Shown here: one piece after another, positions 33,575 through 45,002 of the stretch | Position numbering within the stretch: position 1 is the stretch's first letter | Layout of the letters: the number at the start of each line of letters is the position of its first letter | From: Branchipolynoe longqiensis | Taxonomy: Eukaryota; Annelida; Polychaeta; Phyllodocida; Polynoidae | DNA length: 64,000 nt | Direction: 5' to 3' | Assembly (NCBI GenBank): GCA_030323885.1 | Contig: CM059187.1 | Coordinates: 131,880,424-131,944,423 of the forward strand | Notes under the pieces: generated by a model | The model's input: the letters and a program-made list of their open reading frames with translations, nothing else | Told to the model about the DNA's origin: nothing | The model's database searches: none | Program-made: the position numbers and the translations under genes

Positions 33575-34036
33575 GTGGAATACAAATGCGTATGTGGCAT
33601 GTGGCATGCGGCATAAATATACATGCGATTTTCTGTCTTTCTTGCTCCGAATTTGTGAATACAAGTCAAAGTTCCTGTTCGCTCTATGGCAAATGGAGCA
33701 GCTTTCGCATTCGCATTCACACTGATCGTGCCATGGAGCGATCCACTTTCCGCATTCGCATTCACATTCACATTCTCATTTGCATTCGCATTCACATTTG
33801 CATTTGCATTTGCATTTGCATTTGCATTTGCATTTGCATTCACATTCGCATTCACATTCACATTTGCATTTGCATTTGCATTCGTATTCACATTCGCATT
33901 CGCATTCGTATCTGGACATATTGACATGCTTTTCCATTTTTTGTCGCATTTGCATTCACATTTGCATTTGCATACCACATACCGCATAACGCATACTGCA
34001 TACCGCATAACGCATACCGCATAGCACCTATATGGA
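33575..34036. mobile_element. family H element, copy 4, with expanded GCATTY array
   Basis: In the opposite orientation to the others, it carries GTATGTGGCATGTGGCATGC at the left and CGCATACCGCATAACGCATA at the right. GCATTY/ACATTY hexamers fill most of 33747-33925. The TCTATGGCAAATGGAGCAGC block is the reverse of the shared family centre. The outer 20 bases are diverged. Confidence 0.7.
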
Positions 34037-34302
34037 ATCATAGACTGGAGTACACACACATTCATGTATAATGAGGGCTGTTTTTCATCAGCATGATATA
34101 TATATCTTGGTATGCAGGTATTGCAGGTATAGCAATACCTCAGGGAGTTTGACGCCCCTGCCTTGCAGAGTTGTAAACCACTGCCTTGTGGTACAGGTTC
34201 TTGACAGAACCGAAGGCTAAGGGAGCAAACCCTAAACAGATTTGCAGGGACAAATAGTTTTGCGCCTGTCTTGACATGTTCTTGCCAGTCTGAAACCTCT
34301 AT

Positions 34303-35565
34303 TTGCTCCCCGAGAGAGTGCCACTGGTAACTTGCAAAAGCCAGCAGCACTTCAACACTTTTGCAGGCAGCTTTCATGAAATGTACAACTGCACAAAACA
34401 CCATACTGGCTCGGTCATTACCCAGGTTACCAAGGACCGCGCTGCTCGAGCTCATCTTCCGTCGACAAAGTTCACAACTATGATCGAGGCTCTACATACA
34501 GGAATGATGGCGAACGTTAGTGCTGGAGGGGAAGTCTCGGAATCGTTCGGGGTTACCAATGGGGTCAAGCAAGGTTGTGTACTGGCCCCCACACTCTTCT
34601 CCATCTTCCTATCAGCAATGCTCGACGAGGCTTTCCGAGACATGGGGGATGGCATCTATATACAGTCCAGACAGAGCGCTGACCTATTCAATGTCGCACA
34701 CTTCAGAACAAAGGCCAAGACTACTCAGATACTGGTGAGAGAGCTACTATTCGCAGATGACAGTGCACTGGTTGCCCACTCTGCTGAAGAGATCCAGAAA
34801 ATAGTGGACGCTTTCTCCGATGCATCAAAGAAGTTTGGCCTGAAGATTAACATCAAAAAGACGGAGGTGCTGTACCAACCCAACTCTACAAGTACCCGAG
34901 AGGTTCATGGTTGACGGAAACAAGCTGAACTCTGTTCCGGAATTCACCTAGCTCGGAAGCACTATATCAAGTGATGGACGCATTGATGCTGAAATACAGA
35001 TAACCAAGGCTAGTGCATCTTTCGGCCGACTACGCCAGAGACTCTGGAACAACCACCATGTGTCCATTCGGGTCAAAGGTAAGATCTACCATGCAATCGT
35101 GCTATCCACCCTACTATATGGAGCCGAGGCCTGGAGAGTGTACAGACGACAGGTGAAAAAGCTGCATGCCTTCATGATGTGACATCTGCATTCAATCATG
35201 AGGCTAACCTGAAAGGACAAAGTGACAAATAAGGAAATACTCAAACGAATGGGGCTGCCCTCTATGGAAGATCTTCTGATCAAAAAGGATCTCCGGTGGA
35301 CTGGACACCTCATGAGGATGTCATCAGACAGGCTACCAAAGTAGATCCTCTATTCTCAACTGTCTTCTGGCTACAGAAAGAGAGGGCGCCCTCATCTCCG
35401 GTTCAAGGATACCATCAAGAGAAACCTGAAGCTGAGAGACATTAAGACCGACTCATGGATGCAACTCTCACAGCAGAGAGCTAAATGGAGAGCGGCAGTC
35501 AAGTAATGAAAGCAGTCTTTGTCGCATCGCGACTGACAGCATGATGATGATGATGATGATGATAT
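34303..35565 (+). pseudogene. non-LTR retrotransposon reverse transcriptase, 3' part, broken
   Basis: The frame at 34303-34914 has the RT fingers/palm blocks FGVTNGVKQGCVLAPTLFSI and the catalytic FADDSALV (near 34755), then KINIKKTEVLYQ. After a frame break at about 34905 the C-terminal thumb continues (EFTYLGS-type block with TAG in place of a codon, LLYGAEAWRVYRRQ, KDLRWTGHLMRM, KWRAAVK). Several in-frame stops are seen (for example near 34950, 35180, 35210 and 35342). The element ends with GACAGCATGATGATGATGAT, a short tandem 3' tail. The 5' end, including any endonuclease, is missing or unrecognisable. It is dead. Confidence 0.85.
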
Positions 35566-36330
35566 ATATATATGCCATATAAATCATTGTATGATTAGAA
35601 ATAACAAGCTGGTTATCACATGTTTGTTATATATGTCCTGTTTCGCTCATTATCCCTTACGGCGAACCACATCTCTGGCCCCAGCTGAAGTCGCTTTTCT
35701 GTAACAACACCTACAAAAGAGCAGGCGAATCCAGCTCATACATATATATATTATATATAATACATATATTATGTATTAGAGTATATACTGGGTTATATGA
35801 GGCTCACTTTATTATCTTGTCTGTATCTGATTCACTATCGTTTCTCCAATATGACTTGTGGCGCCACCACCGGTCGTCCATCATACTAATCGCTCCCTAT
35901 CGGGAGTGCCAGTCAGGCTCAGTGAAAATATTACTTGCGAGGACTGAGGAGTGTCGAACTCAGCCTGTGGTGGCGCTAGTATCGGGCCATAAAAGGAAGC
36001 GTGAGAGAATATATATATATATATATATATATTATTCAGCAGGATCCTGTTCTAGCTGACATGACAGTTTAAGATAGATATATTCAGTGCACCGAGGAAG
36101 TATTTTCAGTCTACTGCTACAGTGCTAGGCAAATCCGTAGATGGCACCCGACTAGGCAAATACATCGAAGGTAAGCATCAGCAAATTAGTTGTAGGTGGT
36201 TCATAATCAACATAGCACCGTCCTGATATGACCTTAAATGTTGCTAGGACGTAAAACAACAACAAACAAACCTAATACGGTGTATATTATACACATATAT
36301 ATACATGTATTATGTCTGTATTATTTCTAA
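35565..36330. other. (TA)n-linked fragments and a SINE tail
   Basis: ATGCCATATAAATCATTGTA at 35570 is a weak family N start. GTGGCGCCACCACCGG at 35858 is the family N core. CGTCCTGATATGACCTTAAA followed by TGTTGCTAGGACG at 36222-36255 is a SINE tail ending in CAACAACAAAC. Confidence 0.5.
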
Positions 36331-36339
36331 ATTGCTGGC

Positions 36340-36720
36340 ATCTTATTACAATATTCATATTATTTATATTTTTATATAATATTTATGTAATATTGATATA
36401 ATATTGATTATCATATTGATATAATATTGATATAATATTGATATAATATTGACCAAATATTTATAGAATATTCATATACTATTTATCAAATATTCATAGA
36501 ATATTTATAGATTATTTATAGATTATTTATAGATTATTTATAGATTATTTCATTGATATTCATATAATAGATATATTATATTTATTTGATATGTCTATAG
36601 TATGTGTGTCATACTTATATGATATTAATATATGGTTATGTATTATTTACATATTATTAATACATTATTCGTATTTTAATTATATATTGCCAGATTATTA
36701 ATATATTATTCCTGTATGTA
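36340..36720. repeat. AT-rich imperfect repeat (ATATTGATATA / TTTATAGAT)
   Basis: ATTGATATAAT is repeated about six times near 36400-36450, then ATTTATAGATT about five times near 36490-36550. Confidence 0.8.
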
Positions 36721-36905
36721 TATACACCTCACCAAATCGATGTATGGAGAAGGTCTATGGACCTAAATGCACAATTGTGGGGAAATAAAATATAAGAGAA
36801 ACCTATATAAAGATGTAGGTCGATGCCTAGAAAGGGAAATTGGAAAACTGTTCAGGGAAGCCATATGCATATATATGCGTTCATGGCTGCAACCCCTTCT
36901 CCAGC

Positions 36906-37105
36906 ACGTCCACACACCCACACACCAACACACCCACACACCCACACACCCACACACCCACACACCCACACACCCACATACCCACACACCCACACACCCA
37001 CACACACACCCACACACCCACACACCCACACACCCACACACCCACACACCCACACACCCACACACCCACACACCCACACACCCACACACCCACACACACC
37101 TCCAA
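36906..37105. repeat. (ACACCC)n hexamer array
   Basis: About 33 units with only a few variants (ACATACCC, ACACACACCC). Cys-Gly-Val and Thr-His-Pro frames in both directions are artefacts. The opposite strand (GGGTGT) is G-quadruplex prone. Confidence 0.95.
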
Positions 37106-37699
37106 CACACATGCGCAGAGTGATACTGACAGGCATGGGCTGCTACGGTCCATGGTGGAGTTGGGTGAGATATGGAGGTGATATATGTGTATGTGTAAAA
37201 ATAGTGGAGAGGCTGGTTTCGCTGGGGGGGGGGGGGAGTGTGAGTGTGTGTGTGTATGTGTGAGAAGTGGGGAGTGGGGGGGGGGGGGACTGACGTTAAA
37301 ACCAGGCTGGGGAGACATGGCCATGCATCCTGCTAGACGCGCATTTGAAATGTAGGTTGGGCGTATCATATTGTCTCACACATGCATGTCGCACATCAAT
37401 AATACGAGTAGAAAAAATAGCCCACGCCCAAGTGCTTCCGCAGCAAATGACACACAGGTGTGTGGGTGTGTTGGTGTGAGTGTGTATTTGGGAGGGCGGG
37501 TGGGTGGGGAGAGATTCAGGCAAAGTATCCGCCACTTGAGTGCACCCATTACGGTCTCGTGTGAAGAGGGCGAGTGCCAGCGTTAAAGGATGGTTGTTGG
37601 GGGTGAGGGTGGTGAGGCATTGGTTGTGTGTGCTACTGGTGTTTAGGAGGAAGTCAGTCTAGCGCCACCTGGTGGGCGCAGGGTGAGGGTGTGTAGTGA

Positions 37700-38060
37700 G
37701 TGACCTCGCCTTACCCCGCCTCGCCTCGCCTCACCTCACCTCGCCTCACCTCGCCTCGCCTTCATGCCCCAGCCCCAACCTGAGCTGCTCACCGGACCTG
37801 TTCTCCCCCACCCCCGTCCCAATATCTCCCTCCAACCCCCGCCACGACCCCCCCCCCTCCCCTATACCTCCCCCAAACCTCCCTCTAACCCATATCCCGC
37901 CCCTCCCCCATAGATCCTTCATACCTCCCTCCAACCCCCGCCACCCCTCCCATACCTTCCCCATGCCTCCCTCAAACCCCCGCTTCGCCCCGTCCCCCAT
38001 AACTCCCCCATACCTCCCTCTACCCCCCCTCCATCCCCCATTATTTTTCTTTTTGTTATT
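37700..38060. repeat. CCTCGCCTCA and CCCC-rich tracts
   Basis: A CCTCRCCTCA pentamer array at 37708-37765, then CCTCCCCCATAC-type pyrimidine/A-rich sequence. Confidence 0.8.
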
Positions 38061-38097
38061 GTTACCTGGGTGAGTGCTTCCGGCGGCCGGGGTGGCA

Positions 38098-38340
38098 CTT
38101 TCCCGTTCACGTTCACGTTCAAGTTCAAGTTCAAGTACAAGTTCAAGTTCACGTTCACGTCTACCTCTACATCTACGTTCACTTTCAGGTTCGCGCTCAC
38201 GTTCACGTTCACCACCCTCCGCCACCACCCACCACCCACCACCCCACCCACCACCCACACCACCACCCACCACCCACCACCCACCATCCACCACCCACCA
38301 CCCACCACCCACCACCCACCACCCACCTTCGTACCACAAC
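38098..38340. repeat. GTTCAC hexamers followed by (CCACCCA)n
   Basis: GTTCACGTTCAAGTTCAAGT hexamers at 38105-38212, then CCACCCACCACCCACC repeats to 38330. Confidence 0.9.
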
Positions 38341-38700
38341 TTCATAATGCCTCTTTATGGCCGCGGAAGGGACGGCCGGGTGGCGAGGCGGTGGGCGAGA
38401 CTGACGCTGGGGGTGGGTGGGGGCAGGGGGTAGAAGGATCCGGGGGTGGGGGTCGTCGAGGGATCAGCGCTAAAATCTGGGTCATTTGGCGTGAGGTGCT
38501 CACGCGTGCCGGCACCCAGCGCAACCTTTATGTGCCCCCAGCAGCCGGCGCCGGGCGTACAATGGTACCGCACACCCAAATGACTCCTGCAGCACTCGTC
38601 GCACCCGGCCACCTTTTGATCCCGGCCCCGGTGCTGAGGAGACGGATGACAAATAACCAGAAGCTGCACAAGTCAAAACAGGCGGAATGATCCTTTTTTT
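38341..38700. other. GC-rich low-copy segment, no exon supported
   Basis: CpG-rich unique sequence. Open frames of 60-200 residues exist but start inside the neighbouring repeats and lack splice context. Confidence 0.3.
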
Positions 38701-38793
38701 TAAATATTATTGTTGTTGTTGTTATTCCCCGTGGCCGGCCCTTAAAAGTAGTATTGAGGTCGTCAGGAGTGGGCATGTAATAGTTGGTATATT

Positions 38794-38794
<1 letters not shown>

Positions 38795-38848
<54 letters not shown>

Positions 38849-39828
38849 TTGTAATAAGCATATGTAAGTGTATATGTATGTGTAGGTGTACATGTATATA
38901 TATATATATGTATACACATATGCATGTGTGATATGTATGTGTAGGTGTACATGTATATATATATGTATATACATATGCATGTGTGATATGTGTATTATTA
39001 GGTATGTCCATATATATATGCACACATATATATGCATATATATGACCATATGCACATGAATGTATATATGCATATGTAGAACTGTATGTGGATATGTACA
39101 TGCAAGTGTATATATGTGTATGTAGGTATATATGTGTATGTGTATGTATACGTGTGCATGTGGTGCATGTGCATATGTATATGTCAGTAGGTGCATATGT
39201 ATGTGTACATGCATGTGTATATGTATATGTATATGTAGGTGGATATGCATATGTGTATGTATGTATTGTTTGCATGTATATGTATACATGTGTATGTGGG
39301 GCACATGCATGTGCATACGTATATGTCAGTATATATACATGTAGGGACATGTGTATGTATGTATATATGTATGTGTAAATGCATGTGTATATGTAGGTAT
39401 ATATGTATATGTGTATGTGTATGTATATGTGCATGTGGTGCATGTGCATATGTATATGTCAGTATATATACATGTATCTACATGTGTAGGTGTGTACATG
39501 CATATGTATATGTATATGTATGTGTATATGTGTATGAGTATGTATATGTATACATGTGTATGTGGTGCATGGGCTATAATTATGTCAGTAGATATACATG
39601 TAGGTTCATATGTATATATGTGTATATGTATGTGTAAATACATGTGTATGTATAATGAAGATGTAGGTGCATGTGTGTGTGCATATATATGTGTAGGTCT
39701 ACAAATACTACAAATCTGCATGTGTATTTGCTTGTGCATGGTAATGTCTATATGTCATGTATATGCAGGTCTATATAATATATGTATAAACACAGTATGT
39801 GTATGTGTGTATGCATAATGTGTGTGCA
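38795..39828. repeat. (TA)n then (TATGTG/TATGTA)n array, about 1 kb
   Basis: Imperfect GTATATGTATATGTG repeats with longer duplications, for example GTGTAGGTGTACATGTATAT at about 38880 and 38940. Frames are artefacts. Confidence 0.95.
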
Positions 39829-39997
39829 TAGTGAAACCTCTCTAAATCGACCGACCTTGGGCCCGACTTTAAGTGGTCTATTTATAGAGGTGGTCGGTTT
39901 AGGGAGTTAGCATATGGATACAATGGGACTCAAATAAAGCGATCGATATAGGGGAGTGGTCGATCTGTGGCGGTGGTCGGTTAGAGAGGTTTGACTG
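39829..39997. mobile_element. pogo/Tigger-like MITE (family P), copy 3
   Basis: The ends GTGAAACCTCTCTAAATCGA and GGTTAGAGAGGTTTGACTG are followed by TA. The interior has AAATAAAGCGATCGATATAG. It sits at the right end of a TA/TG array. Confidence 0.85.
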
Positions 39998-40499
39998 TAT
40001 ATGTATATGTCTGCATATACATGTATATTCTTTGTGATCTAAAGCCTCGAGTATTAATTATTGGGGCAAGCATACCCAATACACTCGTGCAAAGTTGTAG
40101 TATGCAGCAATACGAGTGATGTGTGTGTGTGCATTTTTTCCCCAGTGCAATTAGGAAGTAGAGTGTTTCAGTTGAAGGTAGGTATGCCGAGAAATCCGAA
40201 AATGAAGTCATGCAAAAAATGAATCACTTCCTTTAATCCGCCCGACACATGTGCTCTTAAACAAAGCTGCACACTTGGGCTGCTTCCCCACCCACCCAGT
40301 AGAATGGCATGCCGACACGCGATAACCTTTCTAGACCTCGCCCCACACTCTGCAGAAATGCAATCCCTTTTTTTCTGGATTGCTAAAAAAAAAATTATAA
40401 TAAAAAAAAGTTTTTAAGAATAGAAGGAAAAATAATGTTTCTAAAACTGCAAGATTAACATGCATAGGTATTCTAATTACGGGCACTTTGAACGCAAAC

Positions 40500-40965
40500 C
40501 TCCAACCGGATGTGGGGGTTGGTTGTGGGGGTGGCATGGGGGGGTGGGTATGGGGATGTGGGGTGGGGCGTGGGATGGGAACGGGGGTGTGGGATGGGGA
40601 TTGGGGTGGGGTGGGATGTGGAGGTGGTATGGGGGAGATGTATGTCCGGGGTGGGAGTAGGGTGGGGGTGGGATATGGGGGGTATGTGGGTTGAGGTGAG
40701 GGGTGGTAGTGGGGGTGGGGTGAGATGTGCGGGTGTTGATGTGGAATGGGGGTGGGTCTGGGTGTGTGGGTGGGTGGGGTGGGGTGTGGGGTGTGGGGTG
40801 GCATGGGGCTGGATGTGGGTGTGGTATGGGGGGAGGTAGGGGTGTGGTATGTGGGGCGGGCAGTAGGGTGGGGGTAGGGTTGGGGTGGGATGTGGGGCGG
40901 GGTGAGGGGTGGGGGTGAGGGGGGTGGAAGTGTGTGGGGGCGTGGGGGGTTTGAGAGAGGGCTTG
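40500..40965. repeat. GGGGTGGG-rich tract
   Basis: About 460 bases of GGTGTGGGGTGGG-type irregular repeat. The Pro/His frames on the minus strand are artefacts. Confidence 0.9.
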
Positions 40966-41275
40966 CTGCTATATATGGAAAGCATGTACTTGGAGTTGAC
41001 ATGGATGATAAATGTATTTTAGTCTTGAGTGATGACGATGGTGGTGGTGTTGTCTGCGACCATCCACAGGCTACAGACCCCACCCATACACCCACACCCG
41101 AACCCACGCACCCACACTCCCGATCCCACCACCCCCTTTTCAATCTAGAAACATATTCGATGCCAGCGAGGTGTGAGGTGAATTCGATACGTCAATTGAA
41201 TGTATGTGATGTGTTCTTTGGAATTGGGAGTTTAGGCAGTTTGTTATGCGACACAAATGCAAGGACTGACTGGGG

Positions 41276-41352
41276 GTGAGGGGAGGGGGTGGGGGTGGGG
41301 GTGGGGGTGGGGGTGGGGGTGGGGGCGGAGGGGGAGGGGAGGGGAGGGTGGA
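41276..41352. repeat. (GGGGGT)n array
   Basis: GGGGGTGGGGGTGGGGGTGG repeated, then GGAGGGGAGGGGAGGG. It is a strong G-quadruplex candidate. Confidence 0.9.
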
Positions 41353-41637
41353 GCGTCCGAGCGGCAGTTGTGATTGGAGGAGAGGTGTCACGTGATCCAT
41401 GGCACCTAAATGAATGGCCTTGGCTGTGTTTTATTTGGGTTTGATGTCCTAGCAATATATAAGGATATGTCAAAGGGATGTAATCTGAGGTTCGCGTCCC
41501 ACGGCATCTCAAACTCACTCACACTTTAAGCAGCATATCAGGCAATAACTACTTAACATTGCACACATTAGCTTACCGCATACGGCATTGCATTGTGTGT
41601 ACAGAGGCATCTAGTAAATACTGACGTTTTTCATATT

Positions 41638-41725
41638 GTTGAAGTGCAATCATGGCAAGCATTCTAAAACTCTGTCACCATAGTCTTCTGCAGTAGCAGG
41701 TTATTACATTGCTTCAGTATTATCA
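41638..41725 (+). mobile_element. family T MITE fragment
   Basis: TTGAAGTGCAATCATGGCAA, CACCATAGTCTTCTGCAGTA and CAGTATTATCAC match the middle of the family. Confidence 0.6.
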
Positions 41726-41768
41726 CAATATTGATAATAATAGCAGGATTATTACCCAGCTTAGATGT

Positions 41769-41930
41769 CACCACTACCACCACCACTACTGTCACCATCA
41801 CCATCACCATCGCCATTCCACTACCACCACCATTCCCATCACAATCACCATCATCATCAAATCACACCATCACCACTGCCATCACCATCGTCGTCACCAT
41901 CATCATCATCATCACCAGCATACCGATCTC
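41769..41930. repeat. (CAC/ATC) trinucleotide array
   Basis: CACCACCACTACTGTCACC and CATCATCATC repeats. Confidence 0.85.
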
Positions 41931-42011
41931 GCACATATTGTAATGTATTTTTTCTTTTTAAATCATAGACTGGCGAAACATGCTGATACCAAACACACCA
42001 AATTGCGTTTC

Positions 42012-42013
<2 letters not shown>

Positions 42014-42063
<50 letters not shown>
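42014..42063. repeat. (TA)25 microsatellite
   Basis: A pure alternating TA stretch directly abutting the element at 42078. Confidence 0.95.
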
Positions 42064-42074
<11 letters not shown>

Positions 42075-42077
42075 ATG

Positions 42078-43012
42078 AGTCAGTCTCATCAACATAGGCC
42101 AAGTGGTGCATGGGGAAAGAAAGAAATAATTGTCTTAATGGAATTGATTTTCCTTTTTCCTAAAACTACATCTATTTGTGCTTGAACACCAAAAATTGGC
42201 CAAGGATTACATTTCTACCAAATCCTTCTTTTTTCACAAAACATATACAACCTATATGTAAAATTTTCCGATTTACGGCATAGGGGGAATGCAAATGTTC
42301 TATTACTGATCGGTGTACATGACCAAGCACATGTATGTATATATATGTAAGGGCTGATGGTGCCTGAGTGGGATGTAAATATACATAGTTGTGCTGGCAG
42401 GTCTGGGTGTGAGGGCACTCAGGGCCTACCCCCTCTGCTGGGATTGTGATCACCAGACTCAAGGTCAAGGTTGGTGGTGGCCATGGAGCCATACAGCTTG
42501 GTGGTGGTGGGCAGACCACTGGTAGCCATGGGGATCAGGAATGCTGGATCCCTATTGGGAGGGCCAAGAATGCTTGTTTCCCATTGGGGGAAAGGGGTGG
42601 GGTGATACTCTACAATGAACCCATGTAACCATATAAATAATAAACCAGAGGGCTGGACTCTCTCTCCATCTTTACACATTATACTCTTCCTTTCTCTTTG
42701 TCTGTATTGAGACAAAGAGAAAGGAAGAGTATAATGCCTACACAACCACAGATTCGAGCTTTAGCCATTTTACATATACGTAGATTAGGTATGTGACACC
42801 GACAACTTATAATATGGGACGCCGACAACTTATGAGGAGGGGCACAAACATTGCAGGATCAGCAGAAGGACAAAGAATGAAGATATAATCAGCCAAGTGT
42901 TGGTATTCAGGCACAAATACATGTAGTTTAACGAAAAACGAAAATACATACGATTAAGACAATATTTTGTTCTTTCCCCATGCACCAATTGGCCTATTTT
43001 CATGAGACTGAC
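42078..43012. mobile_element. GTCAGTC-ended inverted-repeat element (family G), copy 1
   Basis: The left end GTCAGTCTCATCAACATAGG and the right end CCTATTTTCATGAGACTGAC are inverted. The inverted match continues for about 45 bp through CCAAGTGGTGCATGGGGAAA against TTTCCCCATGCACCAATTGG. The interior holds ACGCCGACAACTT, shared with 60737-61209, and a perfect hairpin at 42677. No transposase frame was seen. Confidence 0.75.
42677..42736. repeat. perfect 27-bp hairpin with 6-nt loop
   Basis: The arm at 42677-42703 (beginning CATTATACTCTTCC, ending TTTGTCT) is an exact reverse complement of the arm at 42710-42736. The loop is GTATTG. It sits inside a transposon, shortly after a TATAAATAATAAA motif at about 42631-42643. 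Confidence 0.95.
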
Positions 43013-43193
43013 ATACGGGAATATTTGTTTTTGTAATGTATATATACATATATACACATGATGTGGCTATAAGTAAGGAACCATTCTTCTATGCTTATTT
43101 TATTTCCACCTATTGAATGTACCTGAAGCCTACCACTGTGTATTGGAGGTGCCCCCATCGGCCCGCTGACTATGCCGCCGTGCCTAAAGCTAG

Positions 43194-43523
43194 CATTCCT
43201 TACACGCGGTATGCGGCATGTGAATGCGAATGTGAATAAAAATAAAAACGCATGTAAGTGTATGGGGTGCTTCCATGCTCCGAATGCGAATGTGAATGCG
43301 AATGTGAATGCGAATGCGAATGCAAATGTGAATGCAGCAACTGGATCAGTCCATGTAGCCATCGGTGCAGTATGCGAATGCGAATGCTGCTGCATTTGCC
43401 ATAGAAAGCAATACTGTTCCTTCACAAATTAGGACGAAAACCCCCAACAAATATTATGGGGATGCTGCATATACGACATTCGCATGCCGCATGCCACATG
43501 CCACATACCGTGTATAAGGAATC
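43194..43523. mobile_element. family H inverted-repeat element, copy 3
   Basis: The left end is CATTCCTTACACGCGGTATG and the right end CACATACCGTGTATAAGGAA. GAATGC/GTGAAT hexamers occupy 43281-43335. The centre GTCCATGTAGCCATCGGTGC and CAATACTGTTCCTTCACAAA match the copy at 19265. It lies about 30 bp from a family T element. Confidence 0.8.
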
Positions 43524-43554
43524 TTAGCTTTACTCAACACAGATTTAAACAAAA

Positions 43555-43909
43555 TTAAAGTTGCATATTCCAATGGTTTTGAGTTTCTGAAATTTTTCTG
43601 AGATAAATATATCAAATTGATCATTATAATCTACCTTACTTTAGTTTGAAGTAACTTTTAATTGAAATGGCTAACTTTTGAGGTATTTGAAATTCAAACA
43701 TGTGGAAATAATTTTGGCAAGCATGCCAAAACTCTGATACCATAGGCTTCTGCAGTAACAGGTTCTATTAAATCGACTCAGTATTCCCTTCTATGTGGCA
43801 ACAAATACTTAGTAAGTGCATCAGTATCTAAGGTAGATATGTAGAATCAATTCTAGATAATTGTTTTGATTTAGAAAATGTGATGCTTCATCGGACGATG
43901 CAACTTTAA
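43555..43909 (+). mobile_element. family T (TTAA-ended MITE), reference copy
   Basis: It runs from TTAAAGTTGCATATTCCAAT to CATCGGACGATGCAACTTTAA, 355 bp. The TTAA at each end is the likely target duplication, as in piggyBac- or Kolobok-type transposition. Ordered blocks include TGAGATAAATATATCAAATT, TTTAGTTTGAAGTAACTTTT, GGCAAGCATGCCAAAACTCT and GTATCTAAGGTAGATATG. It is non-coding. Confidence 0.85.
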
Positions 43910-44007
43910 GGTAAGGCTTACCACAGGATGTAACCCACTTGGAACATGTCTGATCTTCATTACTCTCAGTATATGTATATATTATGTATTCATAAAAAAT
44001 ATATATG

Positions 44008-44178
44008 TGATGTATAACGCATTATGCGAGTATAAAGGCACAGAAGCGAATTAGTTTGTTATGTACTTTATTACACCGAATACTCTGTACTGCCTTCTGC
44101 CCATGCTCATGACTGGTGATGCCACCTCCGGCGCTCCCCCGCACCTGCTGGTGTGGGGAAACTTCACTCGCATCGCAT
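44008..44178 (+). mobile_element. short interspersed family N, copy 3
   Basis: It starts GTGATGTATAACGCATTATG then CGAGTATAAAGGCAC, passes TTTATTACACCGAATACTCT, and ends ACTTCACTCGCATCGC. It is about 170 bp, follows TA-rich sequence, and has no RNA polymerase III boxes that I can see. Confidence 0.75.
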
Positions 44179-44374
44179 ATACATATTTAGAAGCAGAGAT
44201 CTATTTGTACATGTATATCAAAATACACACATATATATACATGCAGATGTGCTATTTGGTATATTATGTGAAGATAATATTACTAAACAAAGACACTCAG
44301 ATATTGTATTATATGTGTGGTATAAAGCAAATATAGTAATATTATTCAAATAGAACCTCCTATTGAATTGTATT

Positions 44375-44450
44375 CGCTAGGGGGATTCGAACCCGCAACC
44401 CCCAAATGTGCGCGCTGGGCAGTGGGAACGGCCAGTGACAGGGACCTGGA
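44375..44450 (-). mobile_element. tRNA-derived SINE head, reverse
   Basis: Reversed, GGGTTCGAATCCCCCTAGCG gives a perfect B-box T-arm. The 5' half is degraded and no A box is clear, so a functional tRNA is unlikely. Confidence 0.5.
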
Positions 44451-44784
44451 GCACATCTAGTCTGCTAAGTGTCAGGCGCATGCGCATCGCCTCCAGCGTC
44501 CAATGTGGGTTTTTTTCCCTATCACCGTCCCAATTGAATCCGAGCTTTAAGTTTAACTTCAAGTTTAGAATTTTTGTTGGATTTAAAAAAAAATGTTTTA
44601 ATGTTTTTTATCTGAATTGATTAATAAACCAGGTAGGTCTCCCCCCCCCCACCTTTTTTTTTAAATGAAGGTTTATTTACCTTGTCCATAACAATGTAAC
44701 ATATAAGTTCATGATAGAACTTGTTTTCAATGCTGAACACAGAACAGAATAGAACTCTCCTCACCGCCTCCTGTACACCGTGAG

Positions 44785-44857
44785 CCTAAATGGAGAGCGG
44801 CAGTCAAGTAATGAAAGCAGTCTTTGTCGCATCGCGACCGACAGCATGATGGATGAT

Positions 44858-44868
<11 letters not shown>
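44785..44868 (+). mobile_element. 5'-truncated LINE copy, 3' end only
   Basis: CTAAATGGAGAGCGGCAGTC, AAGTAATGAAAGCAGTCTTT and GCGACCGACAGCATGATGGA match the last 70 bases of the LINE ending near 35565. Here the tail is GATG-based before (TA)n. Confidence 0.85.
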
Positions 44869-44903
<35 letters not shown>

Positions 44904-45002
44904 TATATGTACATATACTAGACAAAAAAGGTAGTGGGTTGAGTTGTTTCAATCTCTGGCAAGGGATTATATGCCTTTGCCCATACAAAAAGAAATAACC
45001 CT

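Noticed and set aside
33547..34455. 302-residue minus-strand frame with NANANVNAN repeats
   Set aside because: It translates the GCATTY hexamers of a family H transposon and runs into a LINE; it is not a gene.
34303..34914. Intact host gene encoding a 203-residue protein
   Set aside because: Motifs are those of a LINE reverse transcriptase; the rest of the domain follows with frame breaks and stop codons, and the element has a LINE-type 3' tail with truncated siblings.
36852..37136. Cys-Gly-Val repeat protein or Thr-His-Pro repeat protein
   Set aside because: Both are translations of the ACACCC hexamer array.
42290..42665. Solo LTR inside the family G element (TATAAATAATAAA and CTCTCTCC)
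   Set aside because: No paired LTR, no defined TG...CA borders and no flanking duplication could be read; too weak to list.
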